DNA of 64,000 bases, taken from assembly GCF_001465345.1 (NCBI RefSeq), contig NZ_CP013655.1:3559513-3623512 (forward strand). The letters run 5' to 3'. Source of the stretch: Enterococcus rotai (GTDB lineage: Bacteria; Bacillota; Bacilli; Lactobacillales; Enterococcaceae). Shown here one piece after another: positions 27,672 to 35,636 of the stretch. Position 1 is the stretch's first letter; each line of letters starts with the position of its first letter. A program made the translations under genes and the position numbers. Below the pieces are notes generated by a model, which saw only the letters and a program-made list of their open reading frames with translations, did not search any database and was not told the DNA's origin.

Positions 27672-30248
27672 CTATATATGGGTCTGTTGTTCCATTTCTT
27701 TCCTTAACCACCAGTTGTACACTATAAAAAGTAGAATACAACTAACGAATAATGAAAGACCGATTCTAAAGCCTTCAGGTAAAAATACTAATTTTACGGA
27801 ATGTTTTCCTTTAGGAACAGGCAACGCTAAGAAAGCATCTTTAAATGTGGGAATTTCAACTTTTTTGCCATCAATATAAGCTCTCCAGCCTTTGTCAAAG
27901 GGGATGGTTGTCAAAATCACCTGATCTTTAGACAACTCGACTTCTGCTTCTGAAGTTCGCCCGCTGGTTTCGAACGAAACGCCATTTTTATTGATTGTTT
28001 TCATCATCTGCTCGAAACGATCACTACTTAAAAACATTGCTTTTGGTTTTACCAGTTGTACAACATTTTCACCAGTGAATACAACCTGGACTTCAATCGT
28101 TTTGGACTCTTTATAATAGCCTAAGTCATAATACTGACCACTGGAATCCAGACTCCCATGACGCTGTATCCCATTGACTTTCGTAATAATATCCACTTCT
28201 GTTCCTTTACCATATAGACTTAAATAGGCTTGGGAATGCGCAGGAACATCAATTGAATAGGTCAGTTCACGATTGGCGTTTGCGGTTCTTGAATAATAAA
28301 CGCCGCCTTCTTGTTCTTCTACTTTGACATTGTTTTCTTTCACTGTCTCCACTTCAGCAAAAGAAAACATAGTTGATTCATCATCAGATAGGTATTGCAT
28401 TAATTCTGTTTGATTTTTTACAGCGTTTTTCTTATAAATCCCCTTGTCTGTTAAAATACCTAGAGGCATTGCGAACTGATTCTCATACAAGGTATAATCC
28501 CCTGCTGTTTTTATCGCTTTATACCCATATTTTCTTAAATCTTCTTTTGCTAAATTGTATTTTATGCCTAATAAGGCATCCATAATCAACGTATTATTTT
28601 CATATTGAATCGTCAAATTAGTTCCCGCTGAACGAAAGCCTAACTGATCTAGATACTGGGAAGAGTGACGATTTCGAATAGAAGAAAACATTGTAACACC
28701 GCTATATCCATGAATAAAACTCTCATTTCGAGATGTTGCATCAACATTTCCTACCCGGTATAGACTAGTGTTCTCATTTTTGGTTGTCTCGATCAATGTA
28801 TTGATATCAGAAAAATGATCATCATAAGCTATACGATCTGGATAATTCCATTCTCCTGCAATTCCTTTTACAATGCTTTGTGCATTAATCAACTGTTCTC
28901 CAATAAAAACAAAAGAAAATAGACATCCGATCAATACCAAACGCTTCGGCCACTTTTGAATCAGAACGCCTAATAGCACATAGAGCAAGGCAACAGTTAA
29001 TGTAACGAGTAACGTTTTCTGATCCAAATACTCATATCTTTTACGATTTGCTACAAAACTGATCAAAACATATAGAAAAATCAAGCCCAAGACAATATTA
29101 ACGAAATGATTGAAGTCATCCTTGGTTACCTGTTCCAATCCAAATCCAGCCAATAAAAGCCCTAAAAAGGAAAACAAGAAACTAAAACGAAATAAAAACA
29201 TATAAGGAGAATGCATTCCATGCCAAAAAAGATTCATCGGCTCAATATAAACACTTGCAATCAATAGAAGAAACAAACTGCCATAGATCAGCTTATTTTT
29301 AAGCGCGATTTTCCGGCTTATAAAATAGAAAAGACAAAAAATCAACCCTAGCATCCCAAAATAAATAAAGGGTGCACTCCCATATTTACTCGTATCGTAT
29401 GACCCTACCATTGTTTTGGCTGGAATATCCCAGATATCCATCCCTCTTGTTAAAAAGCTATAGATCGGTGTTAATCCCTCACCATTATTTTTCAAGTCTA
29501 ATAATGTTGGCAAAATCGTGACCATCGACGCGCCACCTGCAAGTAGCGACGTTATCAAGTAAGGAACCAAGCTTGCTTTAAATCGCTTAGGCTCTGTTAA
29601 AAATCGACAAAATACATAGAAAAAAGAAAATACGCCAACCATAAATGCCATATAAAAGTTGGATAAAAATAGTAACAAGTAACTAATAAATAATAGTGCA
29701 GGTTTTCGGTCATCCATTAAATAATGAATCCCTAAAATAACTAAAGGTAAATAGATTAATCCATCCAACCACATTTGTTGCGGCGAATAAGCAATACTAA
29801 ATCCACACAAAGCAAAACTAACACTTAACATTATTTTTGCAATTTGCGGCAATTTAAATAAGCGATCACTCATGATCCAAAATGTACCGCCAATGGCTCC
29901 AAACTTGAGTAACAAAATCAAATACAGTGCATCAGGAATATGTTGATTATCAAAAAGCGCAACAACAAAACTAAAAATCCCGTTTATGTAATAGGCCATA
30001 AATGACCAGTAATTCAATCCTAAAGAACCATACCATGTATAAAAAAAGCTTTGTTTGCCATGTAACGTATTATTAAAACTTGCAAAAAAATTAGATGTTT
30101 GAGATAACGCATCACTCGCTAAGACCGTTCTTTGACTAGTAGGATAAATGCCCATCATTAAGTAGACTACTGCCATTATTATGATGGGAATGAGTACACT
30201 TAAAAGAAATGCCCAACCTTTTCTTTTAAACCATATTTTTAGTTTCAT
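27672..30248 (-). CDS. YfhO-family GT-C membrane protein
   Basis: 858 residues with about 13 transmembrane helices and a C-terminal extracellular beta domain of about 250 residues. The N-terminal SDALSQ and QSFFYTWYGSLGLNYWS motifs, and the C-terminal TTIPFDKGWRAYIDGKKVEIPTFKDAFLALPVPKGKH block, are those of the YfhO family. B. subtilis YfhO works with CsbB (GT2) and GtcA to add GlcNAc to lipoteichoic acid. The ATG at 30248 is preferred, since GGAGG lies inside the longer TTG-started frame. It sits between signal peptidase and lipoprotein genes. Confidence 0.88.
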   Translation of the reverse strand: MKLKIWFKRKGWAFLLSVLIPIIIMAVVYLMMGIYPTSQRTVLASDALSQTSNFFASFNNTLHGKQSFFYTWYGSLGLNYWSFMAYYINGIFSFVVALFDNQHIPDALYLILLLKFGAIGGTFWIMSDRLFKLPQIAKIMLSVSFALCGFSIAYSPQQMWLDGLIYLPLVILGIHYLMDDRKPALLFISYLLLFLSNFYMAFMVGVFSFFYVFCRFLTEPKRFKASLVPYLITSLLAGGASMVTILPTLLDLKNNGEGLTPIYSFLTRGMDIWDIPAKTMVGSYDTSKYGSAPFIYFGMLGLIFCLFYFISRKIALKNKLIYGSLFLLLIASVYIEPMNLFWHGMHSPYMFLFRFSFLFSFLGLLLAGFGLEQVTKDDFNHFVNIVLGLIFLYVLISFVANRKRYEYLDQKTLLVTLTVALLYVLLGVLIQKWPKRLVLIGCLFSFVFIGEQLINAQSIVKGIAGEWNYPDRIAYDDHFSDINTLIETTKNENTSLYRVGNVDATSRNESFIHGYSGVTMFSSIRNRHSSQYLDQLGFRSAGTNLTIQYENNTLIMDALLGIKYNLAKEDLRKYGYKAIKTAGDYTLYENQFAMPLGILTDKGIYKKNAVKNQTELMQYLSDDESTMFSFAEVETVKENNVKVEEQEGGVYYSRTANANRELTYSIDVPAHSQAYLSLYGKGTEVDIITKVNGIQRHGSLDSSGQYYDLGYYKESKTIEVQVVFTGENVVQLVKPKAMFLSSDRFEQMMKTINKNGVSFETSGRTSEAEVELSKDQVILTTIPFDKGWRAYIDGKKVEIPTFKDAFLALPVPKGKHSVKLVFLPEGFRIGLSLFVSCILLFIVYNWWLRKEMEQQTHI

Positions 30249-30322
30249 GTCATTTCTTCCTCCTAGGTACAAATTAACTGTGGTGCGTTGCCGCTTTGTG
30301 GCTGTTATTTTTTAATACTTTA

Positions 30323-30997
30323 TCAGTGTACTAACCCTATTTTGTTGAATGGAAAGTAGCGAAATACTACTACGCCTTCAATCTGCTCTTCTTCAATTAG
30401 TCCAAGAGCTCTACTATCTTTGGATTCAGCGCGATTGTCTCCTAATACAAAATAGCTTCCTTTCGGGATTGTTGCCAGTCCCGAAAGCTTTAGAGCTACC
30501 TCCTCATGAACCAATACTTTAAGCGTACTATCTGGTAACATGCTAATAATAAATTGTGGAACTTCATCTTGTTGCCACGGTGCAGCATTGGACGGACGAA
30601 TATAAACCGCATTTGATTCTGTCCAAATTTGGTCTCCTGGAAGACCTATTATTCGTTTGACATAGCTTGGGTCATTGGGAATCTCAGGATCAAATGTCAC
30701 GATCTCATATCTTTTTGGGGATGTGTTCTTTTGTACAATAATTCGATCACTATTTTCAAAAGTTGGTGCCATTGATTTCCCTGAAACACGATGGGTTTTA
30801 AATACAACTAAAAAAACAATAACTAGTATAAGTGCAAAAAACAAAAAGCCTTCTTTTAGCCAACTTCTTCTATGCTCCAGCATATTATTTTCACTTTGTT
30901 TTTTTGATAAATTTAATCGTTGCTCTCTTCGCTTATTTGGACTTAAAGTCGTTTGCCGTTGTTTTTTTTTCTTTGAGAAATGAGGTCCTTTTGCCAT
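30323..30997 (-). CDS. signal peptidase I, catalytically complete
   Basis: Cleaves signal peptides of exported proteins on the outer membrane face. About 224 residues: a long basic cytoplasmic tail, one transmembrane helix (about 48-68), SGKSMAPTF with the catalytic serine, YVKRIIGLPGD with the catalytic lysine, and GSYFVLGDNRAESKDSRALG. The ATG at 30997 lies 7 bases after AGGAGG; the upstream ATG at 31003 is 1 base away and less likely. Placed 17 bp after a catalytically dead homologue, in the WxL operon, it may be devoted to the exported products of this cluster. Confidence 0.92.
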   Translation of the reverse strand: MAKGPHFSKKKKQRQTTLSPNKRREQRLNLSKKQSENNMLEHRRSWLKEGFLFFALILVIVFLVVFKTHRVSGKSMAPTFENSDRIIVQKNTSPKRYEIVTFDPEIPNDPSYVKRIIGLPGDQIWTESNAVYIRPSNAAPWQQDEVPQFIISMLPDSTLKVLVHEEVALKLSGLATIPKGSYFVLGDNRAESKDSRALGLIEEEQIEGVVVFRYFPFNKIGLVH

Positions 30998-31014
30998 ATC
31001 CATTCCTCCTATCT

Positions 31015-31755
31015 CTAAAATGATGTTATTTGATGCATCGGTGAGATCCTTGCTTTTACAATCCCTAAAATATCTTTCTTCTCAATCCAGCCAAAATTAC
31101 GGCTATCTGCAGCATAATGACGATTATCACCCAAAATAAAATAGCTATCTTTGGGCAAACGGCTTTCATCTGTAACAGTTCTCAAACTGAAGTTATCTGT
31201 CAATAATCGTTGCTCCACTTTTGCTTCATTTAGTTCTTTCTTCAAAAAACGCTCTACAATAGGCTTTTGATTCACTAATAGCTGATCGTTTTGATAGGCT
31301 ATTTCTTCTTCAGGTAAACCTATCACTCTACGGACCATCGTTCTTTTGGTTCCAGATTCCCTGATATAAACTAAGTCAAACCGTTTAATTTCCTTCGTTT
31401 TTCTGACAATCACCCGTTCACCATCGTTTAGCAACGGGGTCATTCCATAGCCCTCAACCAATGGAAAAGAAAAAAGCAAAGACTGTACTATAACAAGCAA
31501 TCCTAATAAAAGGGATAAACTAACAATAAGTTCTTTTACTAATTGCTTTTGCTCTTCTCTTTTACGATTAATATATTTTTTTGTGGGTCTTTTCTTTCTA
31601 GAAGAAGACTTCTTTGTAGGGTCATTCGACTTTTTACTTTTTCTTTTCTTTTGATCGACTACATTCTTTTTTCTTTTTTTGGGTTGACTTAATTCCCTGT
31701 TAGGAGTTGCTTTTAGCGACTGTCGTCTTACTTTAGTTTTTTTTGTCTGTTTCAT
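31015..31755 (-). CDS. signal peptidase I homologue lacking the Ser/Lys dyad
   Basis: 246 residues with the overall form of signal peptidase I: very basic cytoplasmic tail (about 75 residues), one helix (about 75-97), then the conserved boxes. The catalytic serine is replaced by glycine (VEGYGMTPLL) and the lysine by arginine (MVRRVIGLP). The structural box DSYFILGDNRHYAADSRNFGW is intact. It should not cleave. Streptococcal SipA proteins of pilus loci are likewise signal-peptidase-like without the dyad and act in pilus assembly, so a chaperone or scaffold role in surface assembly is a reasonable inference. Confidence 0.88.
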   Translation of the reverse strand: MKQTKKTKVRRQSLKATPNRELSQPKKRKKNVVDQKKRKSKKSNDPTKKSSSRKKRPTKKYINRKREEQKQLVKELIVSLSLLLGLLVIVQSLLFSFPLVEGYGMTPLLNDGERVIVRKTKEIKRFDLVYIRESGTKRTMVRRVIGLPEEEIAYQNDQLLVNQKPIVERFLKKELNEAKVEQRLLTDNFSLRTVTDESRLPKDSYFILGDNRHYAADSRNFGWIEKKDILGIVKARISPMHQITSF

Positions 31756-31781
31756 GTTGTTTCCCTCAGCAATCAGTTCCC

Positions 31782-32450
31782 TTACCCTTTTCTTTTTAAT
31801 GCTGATTCATTCACTCTAAAATACTTAAAAACTTCTTTTTGCTGCTTCTTCATTTTTTGAATATCTTTTAAATAGCCATCAATCGTTTCTTTATTTTCTA
31901 ACTGCTGTTCTGATAGACTATGGAGATTCATCCCTAAGTTTTTCATCCCCACATTATAACGGGTCAATAATCTCTTTCCTTCTTCCGACAGTCCGTCAGA
32001 AACGGATCGATTGCTATAAGTTACGATTAAAGAGCTAATTTCCAGATATGCTTGATATTCCTTTTCAATACTTCCGCCATCTCTCATTGTCTCCAACTTT
32101 TTTTCGATATCCTCCGACATAAAATAACCTTGAACAACTCCTTTTGCATCTTCAGCTGTTAAATGGGTCATCTGATAATATCGAGAATAAAAAGCACTTC
32201 CAGACGCTATAATCACGAACAATAGAAAAATAAAACTGTTTCGATCAAATCGTTTCCGACGTTTTTCCAATTGCTTTCGCGCTTTTATCCAACGTTTTCG
32301 TTTCGCTTTGTTTTTAGGTCGTTTTTGCCACTTCGCTTTCTTTAGTTCTTTTCGAATCGATAAAGAATAGAAAAAGAAAAAAAAGATAAACAAAAAGCTA
32401 AGAGTCGCAAAGGAAAGTTGTCCAATGAAAAACCAGTCTAATAGACTCAT
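31782..32450 (-). CDS. WxL-cluster membrane protein of unknown function
   Basis: 222 residues. N-terminal helix (about 8-30), an extremely basic loop (KKAKWQKRPKNKAKRKRWIKA), a second helix (about 70-88), then about 130 mostly helical residues predicted outside. I do not recognise a family. It lies between DUF916 and the signal peptidase genes with gaps of 21 and 26 bp and is certainly part of the operon. Confidence 0.75.
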   Translation of the reverse strand: MSLLDWFFIGQLSFATLSFLFIFFFFFYSLSIRKELKKAKWQKRPKNKAKRKRWIKARKQLEKRRKRFDRNSFIFLLFVIIASGSAFYSRYYQMTHLTAEDAKGVVQGYFMSEDIEKKLETMRDGGSIEKEYQAYLEISSLIVTYSNRSVSDGLSEEGKRLLTRYNVGMKNLGMNLHSLSEQQLENKETIDGYLKDIQKMKKQQKEVFKYFRVNESALKRKG

Positions 32451-32471
32451 ATTATGATAACCTCCTTAAGC

Positions 32472-33524
32472 TTATTTTTTCTTTCTCTTCTTATTTCCTT
32501 TCTTTTTCTTCTTGTTCTTATTTACCACTCGAACGATAAAGAAGATTGCTAAAAATGCCAGGAAAATACCCGCACCAATCAAAGCCACTAGTTTCCAATT
32601 AATACCTGGTTCCTGAATCAAAGAGACATCTTGAGCATTATATTTATCAGCTTCTTCATTGGTAATCTTAAAGTTTTCTGTCCATTCCCATTTTTGGTCA
32701 CCGCTTGTAACTAGTATATGGGCCTTATAATCCCCTGCGACCATCTTATCTCCATTCATTTCTAGAGGGAATTCAATCATAGAATTGGGCGCCATCTTCA
32801 TATCCGCTTTTTTCGTATCATATAAAACAGCATCTGAATCTTTTGCCATTACTTCCATTTCTACTGTCATATTATTTAAAAATTCTGGCTTTATATTTGA
32901 AAAATTGGCAAATACACTATTTCGATAGTTTGATAAGCCTGCATAAACTTTGTTTAATTTTAAATCATTTGTTACTTTTTCATCTGTTTCCTGTAAAACC
33001 ATTGCAACTAAAAACGCATACTCATTAACTACGCCTTTTGCTTTTTTATTTGCTTCTTCCTCTTCTTTTGTCGGTTTGGATTTCAAATAAATTCCACCCA
33101 CGATTTTTCCATCATAGCTTGTTGCTGGCATCGTAATGGTTAGCTCTAAAGGCTTTGTTTCATTTGGTGCCAAGGTTACTTCTGATGGCCCTTTAACAAT
33201 GTCTTTAAAGTCATGTTTTAAAGAAGGATCATTTTTCAACGCACTTGGTCCATATTCTAAAACACCATTTGAATTCGTTTTTACCCCATTTAAAGACACT
33301 TGAATCGTTTGTTCTTGATCTGCACGATTCGTTAACATTACTTGGACCGTTTGTTCCTGTCCAGGTGTCATACGTAAGTCAAAATAACGCCCTTCCCCTT
33401 TTTGATTTTCAGGTAGCACAGTTTCATATGCAAATTGCAATTCAGCATATGCATCTCTTGAAAAACCAAAAAGTGAAACTATGTATAAACATAAAAAGAG
33501 ACTTAATAAAATTCGTTTTTTCAT
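32472..33524 (-). CDS. DUF916/DUF3324 WxL-interacting surface protein
   Basis: 350 residues: signal peptide (about 1-27), an N-terminal beta domain of the DUF916 type (RYFDLRMTPGQEQTVQVMLTNRADQEQTIQVSLN), a second DUF3324-type domain (VGGIYLKSKP; SNYRNSVFANFSNIKPEFLNNMTVEMEV), one C-terminal helix (about 310-332) and a very basic tail. Such proteins anchor in the membrane and bind WxL proteins and peptidoglycan at the cell surface. It is the standard partner in every WxL cluster. A strong hairpin separates it from the WxL gene upstream. Confidence 0.93.
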   Translation of the reverse strand: MKKRILLSLFLCLYIVSLFGFSRDAYAELQFAYETVLPENQKGEGRYFDLRMTPGQEQTVQVMLTNRADQEQTIQVSLNGVKTNSNGVLEYGPSALKNDPSLKHDFKDIVKGPSEVTLAPNETKPLELTITMPATSYDGKIVGGIYLKSKPTKEEEEANKKAKGVVNEYAFLVAMVLQETDEKVTNDLKLNKVYAGLSNYRNSVFANFSNIKPEFLNNMTVEMEVMAKDSDAVLYDTKKADMKMAPNSMIEFPLEMNGDKMVAGDYKAHILVTSGDQKWEWTENFKITNEEADKYNAQDVSLIQEPGINWKLVALIGAGIFLAFLAIFFIVRVVNKNKKKKKGNKKRKKK

Positions 33525-33559
33525 GTATTTCGTTGTCCTCTCTCTTCCATCATGAAAGA

Positions 33560-33584
33560 ATTCACCGGTAAATCACCGGTGAAT
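33560..33584 (-). terminator. intercistronic hairpin between WxL and DUF916 genes
   Basis: ATTCACCGGT, loop AAATC, ACCGGTGAAT: a perfect 10-bp stem. Only a weak T-rich run follows on the minus strand, so it is probably an attenuator or stability hairpin giving more WxL than DUF916 message. Confidence 0.6.
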
Positions 33585-33624
33585 CTTTTAATCTACTATT
33601 TGTTAAATTATAGTAGCTTTCGTA

Positions 33625-34434
33625 TTACATTGGTGTTTCTGAAAGTGTCCAAAGAATTGTTGCTACGTATTTACCATCACGGATATCATCCGATTGGTTA
33701 GCTGGAATGCTCAATTCGATTGATTCTGAATCTAATTGAGCTGGATTTAATGTATCACCAAAGTAAACAGCATATTTACCACGGCCTTTACCAGTGTTAT
33801 TTTCATTTACTGTAAATAATTGTTTGCGAGTATTTTCAGCTAGATGAAGAGTTGGCTTTAATCCAGAAGTACTTGGCTTAAGACTAACGTTATCTTCATG
33901 AGCCACTAAATCTGTATTTTTGTAATCGATTGTTGCACCAGCGATACGTCTTTTCTTGCCATTATCATCAAACTCAAATGCACCTTTTCCATCTGGATCA
34001 ACAAGTGTAGCTGATAATTCATACGTACGATTATCTACAAGACGATCATCTTTAAATTGAACCCAGTTAGCACGTCTTTCCACATAACTGCCATCCGTTG
34101 CACCATCATTGGCAGTTGTTGGTTTTGCCCAAGACTTGATAGCACCGGTTGTAGCTTGTTGTTCAGTAAAAACTAATTTTGACATCCCTTGAACAACAAA
34201 TTCACCATCTAATAATTTTGTTGGATCAGTATCTGTTGTTGATTGAGAAGATGTATCTCGTGGTACTACCCCACCTGTAGAATCATATGAACCATAAGTA
34301 GCTTTAGTGAATTGGATTTCACCTTCGCCTGCTTTTGAATGATCTGGTGCTGCTTTTGTTGCTCCTGGTGCTGCTACTGCTACACCTAGTACAGCTAATA
34401 ACGCTGCACCACATAATTTGTGTGTTAATTTCAT
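33625..34434 (-). CDS. WxL-domain surface protein
   Basis: 269 residues with a typical signal peptide (AALLAVLGVAVAAPGATKAA) and the whole mature part forming a WxL domain, which binds peptidoglycan non-covalently. The C-terminal motif is canonical (YVATILWTLSETP). At the place of the first motif it has TYELSATL, i.e. tyrosine for tryptophan. The N-terminal mature segment GEIQFTKATYG is also typical of small WxL proteins. It is followed by the DUF916 gene. Confidence 0.93.
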   Translation of the reverse strand: MKLTHKLCGAALLAVLGVAVAAPGATKAAPDHSKAGEGEIQFTKATYGSYDSTGGVVPRDTSSQSTTDTDPTKLLDGEFVVQGMSKLVFTEQQATTGAIKSWAKPTTANDGATDGSYVERRANWVQFKDDRLVDNRTYELSATLVDPDGKGAFEFDDNGKKRRIAGATIDYKNTDLVAHEDNVSLKPSTSGLKPTLHLAENTRKQLFTVNENNTGKGRGKYAVYFGDTLNPAQLDSESIELSIPANQSDDIRDGKYVATILWTLSETPM

Positions 34435-34464
34435 TTGTGTTTCCTCCTAATTTTTTTGTTCTAT

Positions 34465-35268
34465 TTATGGTAACTCAGCTAATACCCAAGTTAGCACCGT
34501 TGAATAAGCGCCTGCTTCTTTCTCAGTCGCCCCTGGCACAGAGAGCGTAACTGCTCGGTTTGTGTACACAGGTTTTTTAAAGATCGGATCTATTATTTCT
34601 TTACCCGAACCGTCTTTTCTTATTTCCAATGTATTTGGACGTTCATTATGATTTTCTTGTGATGCTCCAAACACAATACTCCAAGTTCCTACCCCTTTGC
34701 CCGATTGTGCAACTGCTAGGTTATAAGTTTCACCTACATTGCTCATACGAATAACTTCTTTTGATACAGTCGGTGCTTTGGTTAACTCTCTTGAAGAATT
34801 AACCCATGTTTGATCAAATGATATCACTGCGCCTTTCAATTCTGCCCCCAATTTAGTGGCATGCTTAAATTGATTCTCCTGTCTGACTTGCAACGTCCAA
34901 CCATCTGGATCATCTCGATAGTCCGATACTTGCACAAAATTTCCACGAGCAGAAGTATCGCCATGAAATAGTTGTGCATTGACAGGAAAAACAGCATTTT
35001 CATCTGAAATCATAACTGTACTAAAATTTAGTTTTGGGGCAAAATCAATCCTTAAGTCTCCTTCAGTTTGTGGTGATTCCCCAGGATCAACTTCAACTTT
35101 TGGATTTTCTGGATCTCGGATAATTGAATTTTCTTCTTTATACCCTTTTAACTCAACTTCTGCATCCCCAGATAATGAAGCGTCTTTAGCATAAGAAGTC
35201 TTCGCGTTGCTAAGTGTAAACAGAAGGGATCCAAGAAGAATAACGGTAAAAAATGTTTTTTTCTTCAA
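34465..35268 (-). CDS. WxL-domain surface protein
   Basis: About 267 residues from a TTG at 35268, chosen because AAGGAGGG precedes it by 9 bases and it avoids overlap with the gene upstream. Signal peptide KKKTFFTVILLGSLLFTLSNA, a linker rich in E and P, then the WxL domain with both canonical motifs (DGWTLQVRQ and YSTVLTWVLAELP). It should attach to the wall through the domain and pair with the DUF916 protein. Confidence 0.92.
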   Translation of the reverse strand: MKKKTFFTVILLGSLLFTLSNAKTSYAKDASLSGDAEVELKGYKEENSIIRDPENPKVEVDPGESPQTEGDLRIDFAPKLNFSTVMISDENAVFPVNAQLFHGDTSARGNFVQVSDYRDDPDGWTLQVRQENQFKHATKLGAELKGAVISFDQTWVNSSRELTKAPTVSKEVIRMSNVGETYNLAVAQSGKGVGTWSIVFGASQENHNERPNTLEIRKDGSGKEIIDPIFKKPVYTNRAVTLSVPGATEKEAGAYSTVLTWVLAELP

Positions 35269-35272
35269 TTGC

Positions 35273-35617
35273 TTATCCCTCCTTTTCACTCGCATCTTTT
35301 TTTCTTTTAACAAGATAAAAGATGACTACTAAAGCGGCTAAAACTATCCCACTAATCGTCAAACTCTTCATAACAAGTTCTCCAGTTGAAGGATATTTCC
35401 CAGTTGGCTTTTTAATTGGTTCACTGCTAGAAGCTGTTGACTCTGAAGGTGTTGTGCTAGACCTTGGACCACTACTTTCAGCAGAAAAAACAATCTCGCC
35501 ATTCGTTTGTACAGCAGCTTCTTCTCCATAAACAGAAGTAGTGAACATGCCCAAGATTCCTCCCATTAAAGCGAGTAACATTAGGCCAATATACAAATAG
35601 TTTCTTTTCTTCATCAT
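35273..35617 (-). CDS. small LPxTG-like wall-anchored protein of the WxL cluster
   Basis: About 114 residues from the ATG at 35617 (ribosome site AAGGAG 9 bases ahead). Signal peptide, a short Ser/Thr/Pro-rich stretch, then a sorting signal: YPSTGE (variant of LPxTG), hydrophobic helix, basic tail KRKK. Small LPxTG-type proteins with few mature residues are regular members of WxL clusters. No sortase gene lies in the window, so the housekeeping sortase would be needed. Leu to Tyr at the first position is unusual. Confidence 0.82.
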   Translation of the reverse strand: MMKKRNYLYIGLMLLALMGGILGMFTTSVYGEEAAVQTNGEIVFSAESSGPRSSTTPSESTASSSEPIKKPTGKYPSTGELVMKSLTISGIVLAALVVIFYLVKRKKDASEKEG

Positions 35618-35636
35618 TGACATTTTCTCCTTCGCT

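Noticed and set aside
35269..35313. Upstream start of the 34465 WxL gene overlapping the LPxTG-like gene
   Set aside because: The ribosome site AAGGAGGG lies downstream of it and fits the TTG at 35268 just ahead of the signal peptide.
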